DNA of 64,000 nucleotides, from NCBI GenBank assembly GCA_948474755.1, contig CAOLHI010000417.1:124001-188000 (forward strand), in the 5' to 3' direction. Below the pieces are notes generated by a model, which saw nothing but the letters and a program-made list of their open reading frames with translations, searched no databases and was not told the DNA's origin. The DNA is from Ctenosaura bakeri (taxonomy: Eukaryota; Chordata; Lepidosauria; Squamata; Iguanidae). Each line of letters opens with the position of its first letter. The first letter of the stretch is position 1. The translations under genes were made by a program, and so were the position numbers. Positions 35,056 through 46,100 of this stretch are shown here, in pieces.

Positions 35056-37540
35056 CTTCACATCTTTATTTTTTATTATTATTTTATAGAGTTTTATAGG
35101 GTTTTATTTACAAATAATAAAATATAACAACAACATTAACATTCATCCGACCACATCAAGGATATAACACGAAAATATCTACATACATACCTAATTTGTA
35201 TATTCTGTTACTCAAATCACATTCTTCAATCATCCATGACTTCCCCCTAAGTAAGAAATATTAATAAATGCAAGAGAAAAAATTCAATATGTCTGTCTAT
35301 CACATTTTAAGTATTTTGTTCCTGTGTGGTTACCGTATCTTGATCAAAAATCAATATTCACCATCTTTATATCTCCCCACAAATTTCTGAAATATGTTAT
35401 CACACATTCCCAGTCTCTGGTGAATTTTTCAAATTTATCTTCTCTTAACACATAAGTAAACCTGTACTTTTGTAGTACATCAAAAAGCTTCATCTCCAAT
35501 TCAGCTATAGAGGGGAAAGTTTTTGTTTCCATTTTTGGGCTAGCAACATTCTAGCAGCTGCTGTCATATAAAATATTAACTTAGCTTTTTTTTTTACATT
35601 GTCACTCATTACTTAAGCAAGTAAAGCTTGGGAGACATTTCAAAATAAAATCCTATTTTTTCCCCCTGTTTGGATATGGATCATATTACAGGACCACCAC
35701 TGATGAAGGAATGTTCCAACTTCAAAGTCACATTTCCAACACTTGTTTGGATATTTTACATTCATTCTGGATAATCATCCAGGTATTAGATACTACCTAA
35801 AATAAATCTTGTAAACATTTTCTCTAATGTCTTGGCACACTATGTATTTTAAGCTTTTATTCCAGATTTTCTCCCATTGGTCTAGGGGAATCACACAAGA
35901 AAAATTATGTGCCCATTTGATAGAAATTTTAACAGGTTCTTCCTCTGTATCCCATTTTAATAAAATCTTGTAGATGAATGAAATGGTTTTTGGCTTTTCT
36001 GAAGTTAAAATTGCCATCAATTCTTCTTTCTTTAATTGATAGCTGTACAATTTAATGTCAATTTTCAATTTTTCCATAATTTGTCTATACAACAGCCAAT
36101 GACATCTTGTTCCATTTTCATTTAATTCTTGTTGTGCTCTTATTTTAATTTGATCATTTTGTTACTCAAATAAATCTTCATATTTTATCCACCTGTCAAA
36201 TAGCACGTTCTCTTTTTTGTAATATGCCTCATGAGGGGAAACCCAAAGGGGTGTTTTCAAACAACTTAAAAAATACTTCCTCCATACATTCACAAGGGGT
36301 TTTCTTACATAATGGTTATTAAATTCCTTATTAATCTTAGTTTTGTTGAACCATAAGTAAAAGTACCATCCTGACCATAGGTCAGCACCTTCTATGTTAA
36401 ACTATCTTATCAAGTTTAATCCAATCCTTCAGCCAGTTCATACAAAATGCATGGCAATATAAAACTACATTTGGCAAATCCAACCCACCTCTTTGCTTTG
36501 AATCTTGTAAAGTTTTTTTATTTTACCCTCAGTCTCCCCCACACCCTGCAAACAAATTTGGAAATCTCACTTTTCCAGGCATATATCACTTCATCATTAT
36601 GAATGATAGGAACTGTTTGGTACAAAAAAAAGTAATTTAGGTAAAACAGACATTTTAACTGCAGAGATTCTCCCCAGAAACAACAGATTTAAATTACTCC
36701 AATTTTTAAAGTCTTTTTGGATATTTTTCCATATTACTTCATAATTGTTTTTTTAAATAAATCTGAAGTTTTTTTTAGTTATTTGAATTCCAAGATAGTT
36801 GACTTTCTTTAGCAATAGTCTATCCAGAAAGATGTGAAATTTGCATTTCTTCTTCCATAGAGATATTTTTAGTCAATATATTTGTTTTATCTTTATTCAC
36901 TTTCAGTCCTAAATACCCCTCAAAAGTTTCTAAAATAGCTTTTAATTCTTTTAAACTATCAAACTCTTCTAGTGTCACCATCAAATCATCTGCAAAAGCT
37001 TTGATTTTGTATTAGTGGTCTTTAAATTTCATCCCCCTTATCTTGGGGTTGCTTCTCACGTTTTCAATCAAGACCTCAATTACCAATAAGAATAGAAACA
37101 TGGATAATGGCATCCCTGTCGTGTACCTCTCCAAATAGACAATCTCTCCATTTTTTCTTCATTAATAGTAATTTGTGCAGTTTGATTTGTATATATAGTT
37201 TTGACCCATTTCAAATAATGCTCTCCCATATTCATTGTTTTCGCTTATGTTTATCAAAAAAATTCCAATTAACAGTATCGAAGGCCTTTTCAATATCCAA
37301 GAAAACCACAGCCAATTTCTTTTGAGGATATTTCTTACACAATTTGATTATATAAATGATGTTTCTGATGTTATCTCTAAGTTGTTTTCCTGGGATGAAG
37401 CCCGCTTGATTCTCTGAAGTTACATCTTGTAATATCTTTTTTAATCTATTAGCTAGCATTGATGCAAAAAGTGTATCTTAAATCTTTAGAAGAGCAATAT
37501 AGTTTATTGTATCGACCTGAGATTCATGTGGGTCACACCA
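35056..37540 (-). mobile_element. 5'-truncated L1-type LINE, antisense
   Basis: Decayed ORF2 codons of an L1 retrotransposon run along the minus strand for about 2.4 kb. From right to left come the RT fingers/palm block (LANRLKKIL, QAGFIPGKQLRDNI, FLDIEKAFDTVNW at 37232-37459), the catalytic FADDL at 36982-36996 (in KAFADDLMVTLEE), and then C-terminal frames at 35793-36092 and 35344-35532 with WDTEEEPVKISIKWAHNF. The 3' end is marked by a T/A-rich run near 35060-35110 on the plus strand. The 5' end is lost near 37.5 kb, where K-I-stop-D-T-L-F-A-S-M-L-A-N can still be traced. Confidence 0.85.
36982..37459 (-). pseudogene. L1 ORF2 reverse transcriptase remnant
   Basis: This would be the catalytic core of the L1 ORF2 protein, which copies L1 RNA at a nicked chromosomal target. 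The frame 37232-37459 encodes about 75 residues with QAGFIPGKQLRDN and VVFLDIEKAFDTVNW, where the first catalytic aspartate lies in FLDIEKAFD. The FADDL box with the other two aspartates lies downstream at 36982-36996 in a different reading segment, after several disruptions. The endonuclease domain is absent. Not functional. Confidence 0.85.
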
Positions 37541-37844
37541 CTAACAGCAAAATATGTGGTGTAGATTTTTTTTTTTTAGCTCTGCTTATGTAATGCATTC
37601 TTTTCTCTCTCCATTTTATTTTTAATTCTTGATTTCACTTCTCTCTTTCTTTCCCTCTTATAATTCTCTCTCCTCACTTCTACAATCTCTGGCTTTTTTT
37701 TTTTTTTTAAAAAAATCTCCTTCCTTTCTGATATCACTGGGATCTTCTCCATGAGGCTGTCGCTACATCACAGGCTTCCTCAGGGCCAGGCATGTTTCTT
37801 ATCTGGAAATACTGGAGACAGATATTATTTGAAGTATGAAACCT
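37541..37844. other. Spacer, no gene seen
   Basis: T-rich runs at about 37568-37579 and 37694-37709. No feature recognised. Confidence 0.5.
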
Positions 37845-38095
37845 GCTCAAGATGTTGTTGTTGCTGTTGCTGTTGTTGTTGCTGTTGTTGTTGCTGTTGT
37901 TGTTGTTGTGTGCCTTCAAGTTATTTTCAACTTATGGCAGCTCTAAGGAGAACTTACCATGTAGTTTTCTGGGGGCCAAGAGTCTATGAGATGCCCAACA
38001 CCACCCAGTGGTTTTCCATGGCGAGGTGGGAATCAAACTCTGGTCTCCATGGCCATAGTCCAACATCCAAACAACCACACCACATTGGCTCTCAG
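37845..38095 (-). repeat. tRNA-derived SINE, antisense, with (TTG)n tail
   Basis: Minus-strand reading: 'ctgagagccaatgtggtgtgg', 'ttggatgttggactatggcc', B box GTTTGATTCCC, 'atggaaaaccactgggtgg', 'gctgccataagttgaaaataa', 'cttgaaggcacacaacaaca'. The tail is a (CAA)n run (plus strand 37853-37910). Near full length. Poly-Cys, poly-Gln or poly-Asn frames over the tail are artefacts. Confidence 0.85.
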
Positions 38096-41000
38096 TGCTT
38101 CCTTAGCTACCTTGAACATCTGTAGAATTGTGCACAGGGAAACCACTTGCCAGTGCTTCAGCCTGTATTATGCATAAGAATGAGGATACCTTTTCTTCCA
38201 AAATCTCATCCATTTACTCTCCTTTTCAAACTAGCATGGAGTCCCCCATAGACTGCCTTTACAAGAGGATGAAAGAAACTGCCTTGGGTTTTTTTTTTCC
38301 AGCTAGACTTGGTAAGAGACATTTTATTGCTAAGTTTACTGCACATGCACAGAGAGATTGAGATGAGACACAGAGAGAGAGAGAGAGAGCAGATTTTAAC
38401 AGAAATAGGAAAGGGCTACACTTCTGCTGTCCATTTGATTCTTGAGGAAAACAAAATGAATGTTCTATGTGACCAAATAATCATTGATTCACTCACTGTA
38501 TCCCAGAGTCTTACTCCTACACTCAGATCACTACACTACATTGACTTGGTCCTCACTATTCATTCAGATATACTATCCATTCAGTTTCCTATCATTCAAA
38601 AGTATTTAGTAGTATTAAAGTTCACTTTTCTGTGGGCATTTTTGGCATGTCCTTCATATATCAGAAGCCATAAATAGAGGCAGGCATTTCTGTTGATCAT
38701 TTACATTATGGTTAAGTACAGCCTTAGATGCTCATTTGAAAAGTAATTAAAATAAATCCAATATATCTACCTATTTGAATGCCTGTAAATGAAACACGAA
38801 AGGACAAATCTACTATTGCTCGCTGTAGATGTGAAAAGAAATTATAATTACAGTAACTGTTCTTCAACAGCTTACCATATATCAGAGCTAAGGATTCAAT
38901 TACTTACATGACTTTCCCAATCTTGCTTACAGTTCTCTTTCAATATGGATGAGCTGAGAAAGCTCCAGTCCGACCTAAATATTGCTACTAGAGTAAAATA
39001 TAGGATTTTACATTATTCACTGTCCTTGGATTGTATTGGATCCCCATTAAATTACAGAAAAGATTAGACTTGATGTTTCATCTTTCTGCCAAAGATATAA
39101 AACTGGGATAGATTCTGTTATACAAATGAATCAGAAATACATTAAAATAAAATTGCTTTCCTATGAAGTATTGAAAACATTTTTTATGTTGACAAGAAGA
39201 AAAGGATAGACTTGGGACAGAATACCCATCCTGAGCAGGACAGCCATGCTAGGAAACAGTTATATATCCAATTTTTAATGATTGTCTAAAAGAAAGCTTA
39301 CTTAAGAGTATGGAATGAAATGGATCTTATTTATAGAAGATACGTGATGTGGGCTCCTGTAACTTTTAGATGCCATTGCATCCTCAATTAAGTCAGCAGG
39401 AGCTGGAATTTTACTCTGTTTCTCTGGTCTGGGCATTACATGTGCTGGAAAGCAGAAAATGAACAGAAGCCATGTCACATTTTTTTTTCTCTTTCACAAA
39501 TGTCTTAGGATTTAATAATGATCATTGTCCTATTGAATTTTCATAACTCATCTCCCTCAGTCCCTCAATAAGAAACACCATTGCCCCCAATTGCTAGTTT
39601 TCTATCTCCTTGGGGCAAAAAACAACAACAAAACAACCCTATCAATTTCTTATATCTTCATACTGTCTTAGACATCTATCCACATGAAGTTGATCATCAT
39701 TCAAAATCATTCACTGTCACTATCTCCACTTAAGTCTGAGTTCTTGGTATCTATATCTCTTCATCTACATACTTTTTTTTTTCAACATAGATAGTGGGGA
39801 AATGCCAACCATGCTGTTTTTGTGCTCTTCTGTGCTCTTAAACATCTCAGACAGGTGTGGTAATAGTTTGGAGATGATAATGGAAGAAACTGATACATTC
39901 TAATCTTGCTGACTGTACTTTGTGGATCCATCTGTACAAAATTCATCCACTTATACTATTCCTGGGTCACACATTACTGAGGAGATTTTACTGCTTCAGT
40001 ACGTGTCAACAATTCACTTTAGACACAGGCAGAGACCATCATATTTGTGTGGTATAAATCTATATTTTTGTAATTAGATAGTATTTGGGCTATACCACCC
40101 TTTTACTGAATGCCATCATCATACAACCATTTATGTCTACCATAATTCCTTTGTACCAGTGGGCAATGTACAGTGATGGTTGTCTGAAATCTCTGTGAAT
40201 AAAGGGTTTTATTGAAGATGCCAACAAATAATTACTTACCATTTGAGACCATACAACAGCCCAGCTGGAATCCTGTTGGTTAATTCCAACTGGGGTACAG
40301 CCATTGAATCAATTGCTGAATGAACACTTCTGGAAATCTGCTTATGCACCCATAAATTTACATTTTTATATGATGCAAGTAGGAATGTAGATGTGGTTTC
40401 CTTCTGGATCCACAAACAAGTGGCTTTTCATTGTACAATCAACTTCACATTTAAGTTAGGCCTATGAAACCTTCCCCTCCAGCAGGTGTGTATTCTAGAC
40501 CCAGACATACGGTGACCCTATGTATCTCCAAACAGTTAAGTGTTTGATTACACATTCAACTTGATATTTAAATTGGACCTGTGCCTCTACCCTGTAAGTA
40601 TCTGCTTATTCTAACACAAATCCATATGTGCTATATCCAGGTATTCCATCTTCATGTCCTTTTCCCATTTTAACCTATTCACCTATCTCAAATTCCTGAT
40701 GAGTTCCCTATGTAAACTCAGTAGAGATGGAAAGAGTAATTGAAAATATTTAACAAATTCTTAAAAATGTGTTTGTTGAGTACAAGGAAATCCTGATGAT
40801 GACAATACTGGACAGATGAGAATCCCTGCAGTTTTGGAACCTATTCTGCACAAAAATTGCATATCTCTTTTTTATATGCAGAAAATAGCAATTTATTCAC
40901 TGAAAACAACACTTCTGCACTGAAAATTGTAAAATTATGAAATTGCAAAAATTGTGAAAATTATGCTTACTGTACAAAAAAAAGTGAAAAATTTGCACAG

Positions 41001-42260
41001 AATAAGATCAAAATTGTGAATAGTTTTCACAGTGGGAAGAAAATTGCCAAAATTAGTTATTGCTTCCTTCAATAAAATTAGTAAAGAATTACATTCCAAA
41101 ACTAGAAGAAATTTAGACAAGCTCTGTTGCATGTTGAGGTATGTATGTGTGAGTAGTGTATGTATGTGTGTACATGTATGTATGTGTGAGTGGTGAGGGG
41201 AGACTCTGAGGTAAAGATCTACCTCTGATCCTCATTGCAGATGTCCCCCTTAGCCATGCTTCATGCTGCCTATACCTTTGACGGTTGTGCAGTACCAATT
41301 TATACATGATGTGTTCTAGTAAATGGAGATTGATTCTAATTGGGTTATCACACTGAAATGAAAGTACAACCAGTGGGACAGCTGTCTCGCAATCACATAG
41401 AAAACTAGGCCAAGCAAGTCTGGATGACTTCTTATTCCCCATATCGGTGTTTTCCATTTTTGCAGAGTTTATATGACCTCCCTTTTCCTTTTAATATGGT
41501 AATTATAAAAAGAGGAGTATAGAACACTTTTATTCTCCTGCTGCACAAGGACAAGACTACAAAAGCAAAATATTAAATCTGTGTTCATTGGAGTTGGTGG
41601 TGAGGATCTTAGCATTTAACTTATCCTTAGTGCTCTGACCTGATTTTATTATTTTAATGAACACCTATAATGAGATTTTATGTTATAAAAGGATTCTCTT
41701 GGATATGCTGCACGAGATAAACTGAGTGGAAAAGTATTAATTCCTTTCTCTTAGCTAAGGAACCTTTTCAAGTTTGCAGTAGCCAAACTGTTGTGCTGTG
41801 ATGTCAGTCCCAGATGCTTCAGGCAAGCCAAATTGGTGGGCTATGATATCTTTTGAAAACACCAAAGGATGTTTCCAAATTCATTGACTTTGATAATATT
41901 CCCAGATAGCTAAAGCCTTGCCAATCTTTGTGCTTTACAATGTCATCTCTTTATAATAATATTGGCCAGTGAGGATGTGGGAGAGAGGTAATAAAAGCAT
42001 CAGTTGATTTTTATTTCTAAATTATTTCCATCAGGGGCTTTAAAGACTAGACATTTTAATTTCCTTTGCATAGGTTTAAAACACATAGTTGTGCCTGATA
42101 TACTTTTGGTATTTTTGACTTCTAATTACACAGCATGGAAGCATTTTGCATATTGTAGTATATGACGAAACCCTTAACTTCTCAAGCATGGAGACTTTTT
42201 GGCTCAAATAGGTTCCCTATTTGATTGGAACCCCAATGTTCTGCAGTTCTAGATAAAAGT
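38096..42260. other. Unique AT-rich DNA, no gene seen
   Basis: No repeat family or exon recognised. A diverged tandem duplication of about 65 bp is visible at about 40437-40620 (two 'tcaactt..atatttaa' blocks, each followed by a CCTCTACCCTG-like block). A short GA run lies at 38372-38389 and a TATG/TGTG-rich stretch at 41138-41190. Confidence 0.5.
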
Positions 42261-42264
42261 CAAA

Positions 42265-42877
42265 GGCCTCTTCTGCATGCTGTCATAGTCCCACTATGGG
42301 GAGAAGATGGCAGTGGTCTGCAGGCTGTGTTTCTGCATGACATTGTCACAGTCCCACTGCCTCCCCACCTTCACCCATTGTGATCATGCGACATTTGCTT
42401 AATGGAGTAAAACCATTAACTGTTCCCAATCATGAAACACAACTGCCATGAGGAACGACAGGAAGTATGATGGAGGCACTTCCTTCCCCTGTGCAGCATG
42501 GGAATGAGCTTGGTTGTGCTGCAGAAGGCAGGCAAGTGCTTCTCATGCTCCCTTCCACAGAAAGCCAGCCAGGTGCAGAGGGTAGCATTCCTGTTGTGCT
42601 CCCTTCCCAGCAAAGGTGCTGCTGGGATTTCAATGGGAGGATAACAGGATAAGGGCCATTTCCGCACTACAGTGTTAAAGTGCTGCTATTCCACTATCAA
42701 CCTCCTATTGAATTCTGGGGTTTGTAGTTTAGGGAAGGGCACTTCAAATTCTCAACCAAAGAGCTCTTTGGTCTCAGTAAACTACAAACCCCAGGATTCC
42801 ACAGGGCATTGAAAGTGGAATAGCAGCACTTTAACACTGTAGTGCGGAAATGGCCAAGGTAAAGTGCGAAAATGGCC
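42265..42877. mobile_element. Non-autonomous DNA transposon hosting a nested MITE
   Basis: Left end GGCCTCTTCTGCA and right end TGCGAAAATGGCC form imperfect inverted repeats. AAA flanks both ends (42262-42264, 42878-42880). Between them is about 389 bp of moderately GC-rich sequence, then the hairpin MITE 42654-42855 with its own AAG duplication, then 22 bp to the outer terminus. No transposase is encoded, so mobilisation must be in trans. Confidence 0.65.
42654..42855. mobile_element. Hairpin MITE (about 200 bp) with exact AAG target duplication
   Basis: The element is almost entirely two inverted arms. Outer ends GGCCATTTCCGCACTACAGT and ACTGTAGTGCGGAAATGGCC are perfect complements, and pairing continues through the CACTTT...GGAATAGCAGCACTTT region and the 'ctacaaaccccaggattcc' arm. 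AAG lies on both sides (42651-42653, 42856-42858). Related copies are at 45.9, 55.2 and 56.4 kb, with a half copy at 10.9 kb. Confidence 0.9.
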
Positions 42878-42880
42878 AAA

Positions 42881-45055
42881 GTCTATGTACACCAAGATGG
42901 TGTAACATAATTTTCCCTTAAACCATCAGATATTTATTGTAAAACATGCACAGCTGAATAAAATTCAACAGATCATGCCGAATATTGCATAATGTAGTTC
43001 GCTTCTTTCTTGGTGCCCAAATTACCTATCTGACTGCATTATTCTATTCCGCAAGTGAATAAATCTATCTAAACCTTTTTAGGGGAAAAAATGTATCTTG
43101 CAATCACAGCTAGTATTTAGTAATGAAATTAGGAATTTGTAACCTAGAGTTGTAGATCCATTACTGTTCTGTATTCATAATCCTATGTGATCACAGCTCA
43201 CTTTAATATCCAGCTGCGACCAGTCCTTAAGAGCCGGTCACCAGATAATGAAGAATTCAGCTATAAAGCAGTGTGGTAGCTTCCATCAGAAGCAGGACCC
43301 CACCTGAAAGTGCTTGTCACAACTTTGCTCACTGGTAGGTGGGATGGAAAAATTGTTCTTCTTGTGTCCTGATCACCAGCTGAATAGCCTTCCCATAAAC
43401 TGATTTGTTGACTGGCTTTTAAGATGCACTAGTGAGGTAGGACTGGGCTGGGCTGGGCGACAGGTTATAGGTGCACATTCTTTCTTAGCAGAACTGAATG
43501 TTTGAACATATAAAATTAAGTTAGCAAATATTCTATGTAATACTAGTAATATGGATCCATATGGACCTGTGTTTCCCAGAGGACATTAACATTTCTGAAC
43601 TTAAGGCCAAACACACTACCCAGAAATTGTTAAAATAATGTTTGTCAAAAAAGGAAGTGTCTCTCAATCCTGTAGACAATCCAGTACATATGATAAGATC
43701 ATTTGAATCAACTTGTGGTCTGCATCTCTGCAGACCTAGTTTAGGCATTTATGAAGTTTTTTTGGGAAGGCGGGGGGGGGACAGATAACAACACATACCA
43801 CACATGAACAAGATTCTCATTAATGCTGGGTCATGGATTTGCACATAAGAGATGACATTAACATCAAGTGTTCTAGCAATACACTGGAAGCTTGTCCAAC
43901 ATTAAGAAAATTGAATCCTTATATGCAACTGTTTTGCTCACAATTAAGGGAATACACAGCTCTGTCATTAGCACAGGTGAATTAAAAATGTAAATCCAGC
44001 AACAGCTTTTACAGGCACACAAAATGACTTTTTGGCTCAAGCAAATGAGGAACTGTTTTCCAAAGGGATGCCATTGCCCTGATCTGTCATTCTAGTAAGG
44101 AGTAAAGGAGAGCCCAGTTCCCTGGTATGACATTACATCTGAATTATGTTAGTATTAATTATTTAGCAAAGCTGTAATGAGGAAGATATCTCTCATGGAC
44201 TCAATGGGATTTTTTTGTTTTTGTTTACAACAATTTGTTCCTATTCTAAAGATCACATTCATCTTAGACATGTGATTACCTTCTAGGTCCTCAGTCTCGA
44301 AAGGAAATTGTTAACAGTTTGTCTCTGTGGATAATCTTACAGCTCAATATTAACATAAACCCTAGAGGTATATAATGCAGGAATAATAATAATCCCTTTT
44401 TGTTTTCTGTATTCCCTTCAACACAGATAGCAAAGGAAGTAGATTCTATTAAATGTACAGAATGGGGAGCTGTTTCTTTGCCATCATAGGCCTTGATCTT
44501 TTTAAAATATAGTAGTTACCTATCATATACAAACTGATTTTCATCATCCCACGTTCCATGAGTATCTCTGAAATGATAGCATTTAATAGTCTTATATGAG
44601 AACTGCCTGACTGGCTGTCTAGCCCACTGTTGTCTATTGACTGGCAGACATTCTGTAGGACCTTGGATATTGACCTCTTCATATTCCTAAGTGAAATTGC
44701 CAGAGTGAACTGGGGTACTCTCCATCCAATGTATTTTCCCTACTTCAGTTTTCTTAACTTTTCTCTGAGTTATCATCAAGTATAGCTCTGCCCATAATTG
44801 TACCTTACAACCAAAGCTACTTGCACATCTGAGAAGCAGAAAATGGTACAACCCAACTCATCCAATTTAAGATACACAGTACCCAACACTTGTCAAGTTA
44901 TTTTGGCATATGAGAGAGTAAATTTTGCAAGCAGTTTTCCAAATTCCTGACAACAAAAAATATTCTAATAGTAAAGTAAATAACTAACAGTTTGCTTTAT
45001 TTGGTCTGGTGACATAACCACTTCTAGATCTATCTGTTGTTATTTCAATAGCAAC
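42881..45055. other. Unique AT-rich DNA, no gene seen
   Basis: No exon or repeat family recognised. The stretch about 44090-44200 is non-repetitive with several TAAT/ATTA sites. A G-run lies at 43771-43780. Confidence 0.5.
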
Positions 45056-45640
45056 ACAATAAGACCCATGCTGGGTCGGATAAAGAGGCTATCTGGCCTA
45101 GCAATCAGTTTACAATCAGTTGCCCATGGGAACACCACAAACAAGATGTGAGTATATTGTGCTCTCCAGTGTCTGATATTTAAGGACACACTGTTTCTGG
45201 TACTGGAGGTAAACTATATTTATCTCTAGCAGTCACTAATGACCTCATCCTTCATGAATCTAGCCAGCCACCTTTTCAAAGTTCTCCAATTCACAGTAAT
45301 AAGTGTTCCTTGTGGTAAAAAAATTCCAAAATTTTAATTCTGTGCTCTATGAAGAAGTACCTAAATTTATCTTCCACCATCTAGGTTTATTGGGTGAGCC
45401 AGTTTGTAGTATTATAAGAAATCAAGAAAAGTCTCTCCCTATCCTCTTTTTTACACACCATGGGTAGCTTTATACTATTCTGTCATATTTCCCTTTACTC
45501 ATCACTTTGTACAAAATAAACAATTTCAAACATTCTAACTTTTCCATGTAGACCAGTGTGAACTGTCTTGATGATTTTAATTTTTCTTTTCTTTCCATTT
45601 CCAGATGTAGAACTTCCTTTTCACTACATTGTACATGTAA
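45056..45640 (-). mobile_element. CR1-type LINE, antisense 3' region
   Basis: The plus strand shows the reverse complement of a reptile CR1 3' region. In order: 'aagacccatgctgggtcgg', 'tgcccatgggaacacc', 'tctagccagccacctttt', 'gaagaagtacctaaatttatc', 'accatctaggtttattggg', 'tgtagtattataagaaatc', and 'acacaccatgggtagc'. On the minus strand these are the ORF2 C-terminus followed by the 3' UTR. No frame is intact. A different CR1 lineage from the 27.8 kb copy. Confidence 0.8.
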
Positions 45641-45910
45641 ATATGTGTAGTGTACATGAAAATTCAGCTGATGGAAGCAGATGTTACTTCGCTCCATTCT
45701 CAGTTAAAAGCCATAAATCTCTTAGCTGATTGCCTAAAAGTTTTTAAAGTTTGAAAAATTGCAGGGATTGCAAGCAGGGCAAATTGAAGCAAAGCACCAT
45801 ATGTGGCAGCTTGGGTATATTTCAGCCATCTTGGGACTTGTTTTTTCTCCATATCTTTCATTGGTGGGCACAGTGCGTGAGGGCTTTGGAGAGTGTCCTT
45901 TGGAAACTTA
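45641..45910. other. Spacer, no gene seen
   Basis: No recognisable feature; the overlapping short frames here are on opposite strands. Confidence 0.4.
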
Positions 45911-46100
45911 GGGCATTTCCACACTACACTGTTATACACTTTCAACATCCTATGGAATTCTGGGGTTTGGAGTTTATTGAGGCCAAAGAGCTATCTGGCT
46001 GAGAATTCTAAAGGCCCCTCCCTAAACTGCAAACCCCAGGATTCCATAGGATGTTGTAAGTGGAATAATATCACTATAATAGTGGAATGCGGAAATGGCC
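45911..46100. mobile_element. Hairpin MITE, 190 bp
   Basis: Arms match the 42.65 kb MITE: GGCATTTCCACACTACACTG on the left and ATGCGGAAATGGCC on the right, with 'attctggggtttggagttta' against 'aaactgcaaaccccaggatt' inside. The left terminus lost one C. Flanks TTA and TTT may be a mutated 3-bp duplication. Confidence 0.85.

Noticed and set aside
37751..38125. 124-codon frame with a poly-Cys stretch
   Set aside because: The poly-Cys stretch is the (TTG)n tail of an antisense SINE.
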